Of a DNA stretch of 64,000 nucleotides, positions 47,894 through 58,978 are shown piece by piece. A model generated the notes under the pieces. The model did not search any database and was not told the DNA's origin. It saw only the letters and a program-made list of their open reading frames with translations. This DNA is from Volvox africanus (taxonomy: Eukaryota; Chlorophyta; Chlorophyceae; Chlamydomonadales; Volvocaceae), in the NCBI GenBank assembly GCA_030268105.1, contig BSDZ01000089.1:2356001-2420000 (forward strand). The letters are read 5' to 3'. Each line of letters starts with the position of its first letter. Position 1 is the first letter of the stretch. Position numbers and translations under genes: made by a program.

Positions 47894-48392
47894 TGTCAGG
47901 CGGATAATATTACAGAGATACAACAGGGACCTGCTCACCCTCAAAGTGCTGTGAGTGAGTTATCGTCCATAATCGGCTACCTCCACACCGTTATATTTTT
48001 GTAATGTCCGTACCCACGGTGTAAAACTAACGGTGCTTTACCGTTAATTTTAGATAGTCTACCCGCTACGGTGTGTCATGATGTGTGGGTGATGATGACA
48101 TAAAACACCGCCTTGCTCGCTTTCTACATCGGTTTCACACAGAACCACCTATCTGTTCCAGGAGCTGCTCCCAGGCCAAACTACTGGACTTGGTGGACAA
48201 CTGCCTGGACTGCTCGGGCAGTCTTCCCGACTTCCCTCATAGCACAGGAGCAGCAGCAGCGGCAGCGGCAACTGCTGCAGTACGCCAGCCAATCAGATGA
48301 CTCATATTGAGCGCCAGATTGCCCCCCCCTGGCTGCTTTCCGCCACCGCTGTCACCGTCGGGTGCAGCCTATGCCTTCCTGTGTAGCGTGCC

Positions 48393-49248
48393 TCAGTCAG
48401 GCAACCAGCAGATGATCGTGCGTTTCCTGCTGAGGAACCCCATCATGTCGCTTAAACTCACCTGGTGAGATCAAGTGATGAGAACCTGCTGAAGGGGGAA
48501 TCAGCGGACGGAGTCCGAAGAAACACCAAATACATGCACATATATAGAGCCATTTCGTGCCACATGAGAGTGGGGTTTGTGTGTGGGGTGTATGTGGGCG
48601 GGGGGGCTGGGGGTGGGGGTAGTGGGAAACAAGGGCTGCTGCTGATGTGTATGTGGGAGTATGGAGGGGGAAAGTGGATGGGTGTCTCTCTCTCTATATG
48701 TTGAGCCGTAAAACTCCACACGCACACGCACACACACGCGTACCTGGGGTGTGACGGGAAACGTCCACTCGGATGGGCCCCTCGTGAGGAGCTCGGAGGC
48801 GGCCATGTCGTTCAGCTCCAAAACCAGGTTTGGAATCTCCCTCGTCACCCATCGCTGCAGCTCCTTGCCTTCTGGGGCCCCTCGTCGTAGTAAGGAAGCA
48901 GGGGAATATTGTAAGGATGGGGGATGACGGGTCGAGGGACAGGTGTTGGGAATGCAGGTGTCTTTGGATTCGAGGTTTTTGCAGAACGAACCGTGCCGTA
49001 TCATCAAAACACGCACCTTTCCCGAGTCCTCGCCCACCTTCCCCCAATCCCTTTCCCCCACGCCCTCGCCTACGACCCCTCCTCACCCGCTTCTTCCCCC
49101 GCCCTTCCCCCGCCCGCGTTCCCATATCCACCCCTCCACCGTCCTCCTGCGTTCCAGCTCCGAAACCCCGAAACACTGTGTCACCTGATGACTTTGTACT
49201 TGAGCTGTCCAAATCCCCCTTGTCCTTGCCGAAGGGCAGCAGTATCAC
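48393..49248 (-). CDS. 3' exons of an unrecognised gene
   Basis: Three minus-strand exons fit together with matching phases: 49185-49248 (VILLPFGKDKGDLDSSSTKS...), 48744-48871 (GKELQRWVTREIPNLVLELN, then DMAASELLTRGPSEWTFPVT) and 48393-48461 (VSLSDMMGFLSRKRTIICWL then PD and TGA). Donors are GTGACA and GTACGC; acceptors end in CAG. Phase 1 at the first junction is completed exactly by the second exon, which is unlikely by chance. The stretch alternates hydrophobic strands and helices, like a soluble alpha/beta domain, but no family was recognised. Upstream exons must lie above 49248 and were not found. Confidence 0.5.
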
Positions 49249-51203
49249 CTGAGTTAGGAAGTACGGACATACGCACCCTCCCTTCCCTTGGCCGCGTTTC
49301 CCGGGTTAGCAACGAGCACTCAACGAGCGAGGGACAGCAACCTGAACCCCTCACTTCCACCCCCACACGTAACCGGGTGTGTAGCCAGATCGCATCATGC
49401 ACATCTAGCTGTCGAGGTTTGGGTCGTCAAGTTGTCTTCATGTCCAGGGGCGCGTTTATATGCTCGAGAAATTTATTGCAATCAAGAAGATGAAAGTTTG
49501 AAAATCCATGATTTTACACAAGGTAACCTGAAACAAGTTTGAAGTAATAACATCTTCGTTCTTGCTCCGGTCTTTATCATTCATCATACGACCGACGCAC
49601 TGACTGATGCTCGGAAAGAGGTAAATAAGCAAAAGGATTCGGTACCCGAATCTGCGGTGGCAGGAACTAAAGCGGCCAATGCGCTTGCACAGGGTGAAAG
49701 CTTTGCCGCCGCAGAGTCAAATTCATGACTGAGAGCGTAAAACATCGCAACAATCGCATAAAAATATGGATTTGCTAAACATTAGAATGTCGGCGCCTGC
49801 TTTGGACCCTGCATGAACGCACCGCGACGCATTAACGGCCGTGCCCGTTATGGCTTGTTGCTCTTGATTCGGCGGATTCTATTTCCCGAAATGACTTTCC
49901 TTCATACCAATTCTATATTATTTCAATTTGTGTAAGAGATGCTTTGTATATGCATATATGTGAAGCAGGGGTGACCCTGGGGACCATCGGTATTGCGTCA
50001 GCATCTTAATCTTAGTCAGAGAACTTCATTAGCATGTCCAACTTCGGCAAGGTTTTACCGAAGTAATAATGGTAAAGATGCACATGACGCACGCACGGAT
50101 TATCACGACTTAGGGCAACTATTTGAACCCAGCTTAAACTCTAGGGTCATAAGGTGATATGTATGATGTTATATCTTTTAGGAAGCAAAGAAATTACAAA
50201 TTACAGCCAGTCCCGGCACAAGCACCGGAGACCTGAGCCAGTATTAAACGAATAAAGCAAGACCTTACCATTATAAACGACCCCGCCAGCCACTCTCGTT
50301 ACCAGTGTAAATCGACCGACCACCGTTCACTGCTAATATGCTAAACTTAGCAACCTACAGAAATGCAGACCCTCCAGCCTAATACGAATTCTCTCACTCG
50401 TTTATCATAAATAATGTTTCGTGCATACATATGATTTTATATCCGTTTAGCTGTGCAGTAGGAGAATGTAATTACCGGCCACACAACCGATGCCGACTTG
50501 TGCGCTGCTCCGCAAGCCAAACTTGGCATCGACCTTGATTTGTATTTTAATTCTAATTTACATCCTTCATGTGTGCATGGAAATTTGCTGTCTGCCCGGA
50601 GCTTCCGGAGTCGAAGGTGCGGCTCCCTGACCCCGCACATCCAGGGCTTGAGACACACGCGCGGTTGCAGCTCGTACCGTGCGCCATCGGCTGCGGCGAC
50701 TACCTCTGTATCCGCGGAGGACGGGAAACTTGCCCTTGGGCTGAAATTCCGGGCTCATAACCTCTCCGTACGACAAGGATATATGGGAGGGTGGCTCTCC
50801 CTGCATTTTCTTCTGGAGCCCGTCATGAACGCCATAAACGCGGTTGCGCTTGCGTTTATGAAGTGGCTTCAGCTTCCCTTAATATCGCCAGTAATACTTG
50901 AAATGTGATCCGTTTACTGCCAGTAAGCCATCCAAGGGAGCAGTCATAACGTGTTATTGCTGAGCTATCCATGATCCTTCTTATCATTATTTGTCAAATT
51001 TTATTATGGGGTTAAATCAGGTCCTTTTTACCTGTAATAAGTAATGCACAAATGCTACATAAGCTTTTGGCTGAAGGAGTTCGAACGAAGGTTCAATGGT
51101 TTCGATGGCACGGTAATCTCTCCGTATGCTAGAGGTATGTTAATGCGCATTCTCAGCGCGATTGTTAAGGCGTTTATCAGTGCGGTGTATAATTCCACCC
51201 ATG

Positions 51204-51269
51204 AATTCCACCCATTTTTTGATTACCTTCCCGGAGATCCGGGAAGGTAATCAAAAAATGGGTGGAATT
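51204..51269. repeat. Perfect 32-bp inverted repeat with 2-base loop
   Basis: The arm 51204-51235 (begins AATTCCACCCATTTTTTGAT, ends TTCCCGGA) is exactly complementary to 51238-51269, with only GA between. The first ten bases of the arm also occur just upstream (51191-51200). The structure would form a nearly loopless hairpin. Confidence 0.95.
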
Positions 51270-52145
51270 AATTTTGCGATAGATAGGAAACCGCTTCCTG
51301 ATTATTAATTTATTTGGAAAAATACCGTTGATCTTGATAAAAACCCTTTACAAAATACGAAGAAAATCTTTGACAACTCATCCGTAGATGATATATTCGT
51401 AAGCGTTCGGAAGTTGATGCTTATGATAGAAAGATATAACAATATCACGGATCGAAAGTCCTGATTTGCCATAAAGTTTGTTTTAAATATCCAGAAATTT
51501 CTAAAGATTTAATTTCGACAGGAACAGCACCTCTTATTAATACGACAAAAAACGAAATAGTTTCCATGGGACTTACAATAGGATTAGATTATTCGATAAC
51601 GATCTCCTGTTATAACCCTAAAATATCATGACGCACAGTATCCAAGTAAGATCGTAGCTCTACATTTACTATGCTTACCTAGTTCTTCATAATTCCTATT
51701 GGCCTGCGAAAACTTTCCAGTTTTATGATAGAGGATTATAAAATATTCAATATTGAATCCTTCTAGAAATTATTTGCATTTCGCGCAATGAAGTTCGTAA
51801 GGCCATGTAAAGCATATACAGCAGTGGCTATGGCACCTGACGGTCGCGTTAGGATGTGTAAATTATGTCTTTGGGGAAAATCCTTACATTTGTAAAAGCA
51901 TATTGGATTCCTTGGGGCTTACGCTTTGGACCTGTTTGTAACAATAGTTTCCCCTCCTCACCCCCTCCTTAACGACATTTCGGACTACCAATGGTTTAAC
52001 ACCTGTGTGTTGCATCTCTGTAATAATATCCGCCGACATGCAACAAAGGCCTGCTAAAAAAATAAGATGTCCACAAGATTACTGGTCATCCCGGATATTA
52101 CCGTAGGTACCCAGGATACTACACTATCTCATCCAAGCTAACGAC

Positions 52146-52148
<3 letters not shown>

Positions 52149-52182
<34 letters not shown>
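52149..52182. repeat. CA dinucleotide microsatellite
   Basis: An uninterrupted run of about 17 CA units lies roughly 160 bp upstream of the first recognised MATE exon. Confidence 0.95.
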
Positions 52183-52184
<2 letters not shown>

Positions 52185-52346
52185 GACCGTCCTACACCTT
52201 CCCTGGCCCCCCTCAATGTGTGTGAGAAGTGTTTTCCGTTTCATCAGGCCTTCAGATCCCCTGCTGGCGGTCGCGGTACCTGCTGGCGGTCGCGGTCGCG
52301 GTATCTCAGTACTCCGCCGCCACCCGCCACCCCCGCCACCCGGCAG

Positions 52347-55300
52347 GTTTGCTTGGTCTTCTGGACACCACACAACTGACCGCCATGTCTCTGGGCCGCC
52401 TGGCGGTGGCCTTCTGGATGTTCTTTTATAAGTTTTTGCTTTTCATAACCTTGCCGGAAATTGCAGAAAAGTGACGATGATGAGGTGCGGACCGGCGGCT
52501 GACTTACGAATCACTCGTACACCAGTACATTCAGTACAACATATGCCCACGCACATTTTAATTTCTTCAAGGATGATGCTTTGCTTGTTTTGTAAAATCG
52601 AGGGCGTGCATGATGAGCAGTGTGGACAGATACCAACCGAGACGAGATAGCAACGCCGGTTCCCCAATCGACCCAATTCCCTACCTGCCTGTTCTATGCA
52701 ATTATAAATGCTGGTGAGATGGTCCGGCAGGGGCCATCGCTCCACCTCTGGCGCTACAGCCCACACTATCCCCCGACGCCGCATCCGGTCGTCTATGGCT
52801 TCTGGGTTCTGACACACCTCGATTGGAGTCCAACAACTAACCGGATGGGATGCTGTCTTGGTTGACGTCTCAACGTACGTATTATGCAGGTGTGGTGCAT
52901 CGTGGCCAAGAGCTTATGGATTGCGGTCGTTTGTGGCTTCGGCAGTGCGGTGGCCATGATCCTGGGCACAGTTGCCATTGTGGGAAGTGAGTAAACTAAC
53001 ACCATGCATGGCAGACCAGCAGGGCGCCGAGATAAGAACATCCCCGACATCTAGGAATGCAGTGTCTGCGTCTATCCGCAGCATTGCTTCGTTGCCGTCC
53101 ATGCGTGAGTGAAAACGTCTACCCTTTGCACAGCACGCTTACATAGGCATATGATATACACCATATAGGTGTGTAGTATGCTTACAACAGCTATGCTGTT
53201 TACGGCCTTCGTTCACGCATCAATGCATGCATGCATACCATCCAATTAAAAGTATATACAATCCAAAAAACTGAAAGAACTCAACGTTCGCGATCGAGCC
53301 GTAGTCCTGTGAAGAACAACACTATCCCAATCAAACCAACGAACCCTGCCTCCCAACCGCTGTCCCCCCAACCGCTGTCCCCCAACCGCGGCTGTGAAAT
53401 GTTTGAACTGTCTCGCAGTGCTCCAACCAAGGGAGTCGTCTGTCGCCGCCTTGGCAGTTGGTTACATTAAGGTGCGTTTGTCCGTGCTGGCTGCTGGGGA
53501 GGGAGTTGAATGTACAAGGTCATATGCCATTCACAACCAGGGTGCGATAAGTGTACCTGCATGCATGCTGCAAAGTGTCATCTGTATGTCGGCACCTAAA
53601 TATTCTTATGCACACAAAAAATACTCAGTCCCGACTAAATAAAGGCTCGCACCCTGCGCTATTTTACGTCCGTACTTTCACCAGTGGCTTCTCCGGTGCA
53701 CACTCGAAAATTGTAATTCCGAAACATCCGACCACAGATCCAGTCGCATGGCCTTCCCGCTGTGCTACTGCGCTTTGTCGCGATTGCGGTTCTCCCCGGC
53801 TTCAATGACATCCGCACACCGCTGGTCGGGGCGCTAGTATCTGCGGTTTCTAATCTGGGCTAGTCTGGGCTCAATATGCTTTCCCTGTACGGTACGGGGA
53901 TGGCGGATTGGTCGCGGAGGGGTAGGGTAACTGACGGAAGAGGCGCGGACACCCTCAGGCACATGCCCTCCGAAACCACAACTCGCTCTTCAACCTGTTC
54001 AGCTGGCTGGCTGGCTGGCTCCTGTGTGATTGGGCGTGTTAGGGTGGCAGGTAGAAGAAGTAATCGGAATGGAGTGGGCAGTCTGCGGGATAAAGGTGCG
54101 TTGGAAGGATAAGAGCGGACTCGGTAGGTGGTGCAGCCACATACTTCTGCGGGATAGGGGGCATTAGCGTGGGGGCATGGGTAGTAGTAGTAATGGAGTC
54201 ACGGTGGCATGGAGAGAACGAAGGAAGTAGTGGCGCGTCATCAGCTCTCCTAAAAGATATCTTCACGGCCCACCCTGTCCCCTCCATTCCCCTTCGTGGG
54301 CCCCCCTTTACCTTCCACTCCGCGGAATAACCTCCTCCCTTCTTTTAGTTTCGTTCGGTTCCCTCCTCAATCCCCCCCCATCTGCACCTCCAGTTCTCCG
54401 CATGGGAGTGGTGGGCAGCGCTGTAGCAACCACTGTAGCCCAATCCGTGTCGTGTGCGCTACTGCTGGGTGCGCTGCTGGGAGGGGGTAAGGTGCAACCT
54501 CGCCACCTGAGTCGACCGCCTCCGCTCGCCGCTGTACTGTCAACGCTAAAGCTGGGCGCAGTGCTGGGCGCCCGGAACATGATCTTCTGTGGTGACCATG
54601 TGTATGGGGTGAATGATAAGAAGACGTAAGGGGGGGATGGGAGCTGCAGATAATTGTTCGGAAGCTTTGATCTGGTAGGCCAGCAGGGTGATTGCTTGTC
54701 CAGGAAACCGTATAGAGACAAACGGGGATTAGAGTGGTGCGGGTCGAGATCCTGTCAGCTGCTGGTTTGGCTTGGGGATTAATGGGAGGCAACGCCCCAC
54801 TGTTTAGGTTTGCCTCTCTGACCCTTACGTACGTCTGTGGGCTGGTCGGGTGCGCTGGTAACCCGCCTTTTCATGCACCACACATGACACCATGTCCACG
54901 GACATTCTTACTCCACGACCTCAGTCCGCCAGCTCACGTGCTTCCGCTCCCTATCGTGCGGCAACAGTACCAAGTAAGCCGCTTTGTCATACCGTCCTTT
55001 GTCCTCTCGTTTCCCACCCATCAGCAGTTGTCGTCTATGCTTACTTTAGATTCTTTTCTGTTGTGTGTGTTTTTGTTTTCCTACGCTACCTTCTGCTGCT
55101 ACCTTGTCCTTTGTCAATTATTTAAATTATAAACCTATTTTATTGTGCGTGATACGACAGGTATGGTCCTGTATGGATCAGCGTTCCTAACGAGGTTGAG
55201 AGCTGCCCACCAGGCATCATTTGAGGTGATACGACAGGTAGGTGCGTTTCTTCATATGACGTCCCCCCCTTTTTGATCCCCAGACCTAGCTTCTAGCCAT

Positions 55301-56890
55301 TCAGTTCTTTGAGTGCCTCGACGTTGCAACACAGGCGCTGTGTGCTTCGTACCTGGGCAAGGAGGTACGGCTACGCATTTCCCCCAGCCATGCCAGAAGG
55401 ACTCAGCTTGTATCAATCCGGATATCCCGTAGACAGCATTGTGGCATTGTGCACAGACTCTAAGCAGGCGCCCAGCGGACGGCCAGGGTAAGTGGACTGG
55501 GTGTTGGTTTCGGAACGAGGGAGGGGAGCAACGGTATTGGGAAAGGGCTATTTAGGGCGTGTGTTTCAGAGGGGCAGCGGGTCAGCAGAAGCTGGTGGGC
55601 CCACGCTATCAATCCATCAGGACGTCCGCGCTCAGATGATACTCCAGAGAGCTACAGCTCTGAGACACCCACTTACTGCGTCAAGTTAGTCCTCACACAC
55701 CTATGTATTAGCGGACTGGTGCCACTGCTACGGCCATTTGCTGCTAGCCGGCTTGTGATGCTGCTGCTGCCGCTGCTGCTGCCCCTGCAGGACCGGGTTT
55801 CCGCCAAGTCGCTGCTCAACCGGCTGCTAACCCTGGGCGTGGGCGTGGGGGCGATGTCTGGGGCTGCGGTGTGGTTGCTGCATGTGCCATTTATCGCCCT
55901 TCCACGCTAGACCGAGTGATGGTGGCGCACGTGAGTGCCCGTAACGACTGGACTGGTTGGGTTGTAGGGTGTAGGGCGTAGGGTGGTTGGGTGGGGAATA
56001 TCGAATGCGCGTTGTGTATAAGCAAGACATAAGCAATACACGCGAGGAGACCAGCGTGGCTTAGTAATAACCAGCCAATATACGTGCCGGCTGATAGAAG
56101 CAGCTACGTACAATGTGTTTACAGATACGCCAAGCGAGGTAGAAATTTAGCTTTAGTAATTCCTTTGGGTCGTTGGGGTCATTGTGCTGAGGGGGAAAGC
56201 CGATCTAATGGGTGAAGTCACTGTGCATCCAAGCAACTTAAACTCCACATACAGAAACAATTGTAATGGGAAGGTAGAGCCTCCGCAGCGCACATTTACA
56301 GTGCAAACAATAAGTAATGTGCGGGTGGCATCATGTGTCAGTAACCCACCCGAACTCTCCCAGTTCCAGTCCCAACCCAGAACCCAAGACATGCGTCATG
56401 CTGTACGTATGCCAATGCGGAGATACCAACTAGCTGTGGTTTTCCCTTGGGCATACCCTTCCCTTGAAAGTGGTTCACGAGCTGTGCATGCGCACTTTAT
56501 GTGCACAAAAGGACGGCCGTTGGGGCGTTTAGTTGAGGCCAGTATGGTGGGTCCAAGGCCTCTGAAATCGGTGTGGTGCCTGGTAGCCGGCTGGCGAGAG
56601 GGCGGAACTCAGAGGGTGCTGACCCGAGGGCCGAGCCGAGCCAATTATTGGGTTGGTGTCGCTCGGTAGTCGTCACGGTGGGCGCATCACTCGCCATAGA
56701 CTTAAATTGGTAAACTTCGTAACATTTAAATTATTCGCTGTGTTTATCTAAAAACTGGCACAGCATGCGGGGGAACCGTGTGTTAACGCCACATGTATGA
56801 CACACAGTTGCTGGCTACGTTACCCGTGGTACTGGCTTTCTACCCAGTGGACGCCGGGGGGGCCATCATGGACGGCGCGCTTCTGGCTGC
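52347..56890 (+). CDS. MATE-family (EDS5/DinF-like) transporter, one exon with a frame break
   Basis: MATE proteins are 12-helix antiporters that export organic molecules. Exons on the plus strand: 52347-52470 (LLGLLDTTQLTAMSLGRLAV...), 52890-52986 (VWCIVAKSLWIAVVCGFGSA...), 53419-53471 (SSVAALAVGYIK), 53738 to about 53840 (IQSHGLPAVLLRFVAIAVLP then GFNDIRTPL), 54394-54591 (MGVVGSAVATTVAQSVSCAL...STLKLGAVLGARN), 55161-55237 (LTRLRAAHQASFEVIRQ), 55305-55364 (FFECLDVATQALCASYLGKE), 55791-55930 (DRVSAKSLLNRLLTLGVGVG...) and 56808 to about 56890 (LPVVLAFYPVDAGGAIMDGA). The order matches plant plastid MATE proteins such as EDS5, including the G-x-xDxRTPL loop and the R-x-AAHQ helix. Exon 55791-55930 has 140 bases between two phase-0 edges, hits TAG, and resumes in another frame (LDRVMVAH). 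First and last exons were not located. Confidence 0.75.
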
Positions 56891-58978
56891 GTGCCTCCTC
56901 CAACGCTTCGGATGCAGGGGTCTGAATGGCGATCGAAGACCTGAGTCATTATTATTATAGGTGCAGGGCCCAGAGAACGTCGCGTACAATATGACCTTCT
57001 GCTTCCTCTCTCCACAAGTCCACCTTTCCTCTTGGGATATATATACGCAGATACACCGGCGACTTGCGTGAAGACTTGGACTTGACTGTCTATAAAATCT
57101 TACAGGTGCTGACGTGTCATGTCAAACGTCCTGCTACTGGTTGATTTGTTGCTCGTGTACGTAGTCTCTGCAGTTGACATGTGGACCGAGATGGGGCCTA
57201 ACCTTCAGCACTCAATGCTATTAGCTTAGGGGGGGGGGGAATTACGGAGACAAAGGGCAGGCTGCAAATACCCGCACACACCCCAAACCCTATGCAGCCA
57301 TTCCTCATATTGCTGTTTGGCGCTAAACGTTTTGGGGGCAGAGGAGGTGTCTTTGGTATCTAAATGCGGCTTCTGGGTAGACAGATGTGGCTAGGATATT
57401 CAGATACGGCTGAGGGCGCATCTCAGGCCTGGATCAACCTTGACAAGTACTGATAGGCAACGGTGGGCATAACGGTCGGAAACTTCGTGCCTGGGTGGAA
57501 GTCGTGTCCGCGTGCCCCAAAACCCAAAATCAGTGACACCACACAGCATGTCCAGATGTCACTAAGACAGTTTCTAGATGCAGCGAAGGGGGCAGCTTCA
57601 GATGTTTTGATACAGCTGGGGTGGTATCCGGATGTTTGGGATATGCGTTATACGCATGACTGGGGTATAACAGGGGCCTCTTCATATATATTCTATCTGG
57701 TGAATTTATCGTGGCTCGGGTCACTGGTGTAGTATCCTGGGTGTTCAAAGGTAGTATCCGGGATGGACCTTTTAGTTAGGGTTCGCTGTGGCACTTGTTG
57801 TACCCTTGATACCCAGGTAATGGTATCGAGAGATACCGATTGAGGCAAATGGTCAGAATAAATACCACCACCCCACTTGGGGCTTACGTCCTCAGATCAG
57901 AGGATAGGTATCCCAGTCTTCCTTCGCAGACCATAGCCCTCCTTTGCTAAACGGTACTCCCAACTCCAAACGGTACTCCAACTCCGTATGTCATCCTTAA
58001 TAGGTAAAACGACGAGCGAGGCAGTAGCCCTAGCACCCTCGCCGTCCCTCGCTACCACGTGATCATGCACGAGGAGAGATTTGATGCTCAATATACTACA
58101 GGACCGGCATCATCATCACGATGTGTCAATCAGCTGTACCTCCCTCCCCACCTTCCCGTAGCCCGGGAATGCTTAGTATCCAACTTATTAGCAAACAATT
58201 CGCAATCCGTTTGATCAAGCTTGCCCCGCACGAGTAAATCAGACAAAATTGTGTTAGCGAAATTATTAGTAGAGCACCTGCAGCCTGACTGAAAACTTGC
58301 TGTTAAACCTATCCTTACAAATGCGAAGACACGGCATTTCTAGCACTAAGTCGCATTTGACAGTATTACTTCTAATTAAACAGACGCAAAACTTGTTGCT
58401 GGTTGTGGTTGATAATACGAATTGGTATTCGTGCTGGTATTGGTGCTTCGAGGTATTGGTGCTGGTTGCTGTTTCCGGATCCAGCCACTTCGGGCTTCCG
58501 GGATTAAGATGCTTCCGGTCCTTAAGCAGTCAAACGGTTTATAGATATAATATGATTGCCTATTGAGAGGCCCTACGGAACTGTAAAACCTGCATTTGGT
58601 GAAGGTGGTCAGCCCAATCCTGCAAGATGCACCGGGCCATGACTTGCCGTTTGCAGTCGTATCTTGCCATTCATATGGATCGATAATCGGTGTAACAGGC
58701 GCACGGGCGAACAAACGATTTGACGTACGAGTGGGGGAAAGCTCAGCTACCCAAATGTTTAGGGGCGCGTGACCTGACTTCGAAATCTACAGATAATGAA
58801 ACACCTAAACTTTAAACGGGTTCACGAATATGATGCAGCTCATGCAGCAAGACCTTTATGAGTGATGCCTTCGGAGCGACCTTAACCGTCCGCCCTGTCA
58901 ATTTTACCATGGTCGGCAAACGACTGCGCAAAAGTTCATTTTCCATGCACGAAACTCGTTCATGCACTTGAGCCGCCC
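56891..58978. other. No gene recognised; may hold the last MATE exons
   Basis: The final helices of the MATE protein should be encoded near the left end, but no exon could be assigned. The rest shows no coding signal and has moderately AT-rich composition towards the right, where the promoter of the beta-helix gene should lie. Confidence 0.45.

Larger units (their letters stand above)
45543..48392. other. Interval without a firmly supported gene
   Basis: Most of the interval shows no coding signal. One hydrophobic open segment on the plus strand (about 46843-47128) is given separately, and a 12-bp inverted repeat lies at 47869-47893. A minus-strand frame at 45976-46218 is open but has no recognisable similarity; it could hold later exons of another gene. 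Confidence 0.4.
49249..52346. other. AT-rich interval without recognised genes
   Basis: From about 49.7 to 52.1 kb the sequence is markedly AT-richer than the rest of the window and both strands are full of stops. It holds a perfect long hairpin (51204-51269) and a CA microsatellite. Two frames deserve mention: 49541-49726 (plus; ends in TGA) and about 50500-50908 (plus; Arg/Ser-rich, like a targeting peptide). The latter could be a 5' exon of the MATE gene, but no splice support was found. Confidence 0.5.

Noticed and set aside
48300..48475. Plus-strand frame AYAFLCSVPQSGNQQMIVRF as a coding exon
   Set aside because: The minus-strand exon 48393-48461 in the same place joins two neighbours with exact splice sites and phase, so the plus frame is probably a shadow.
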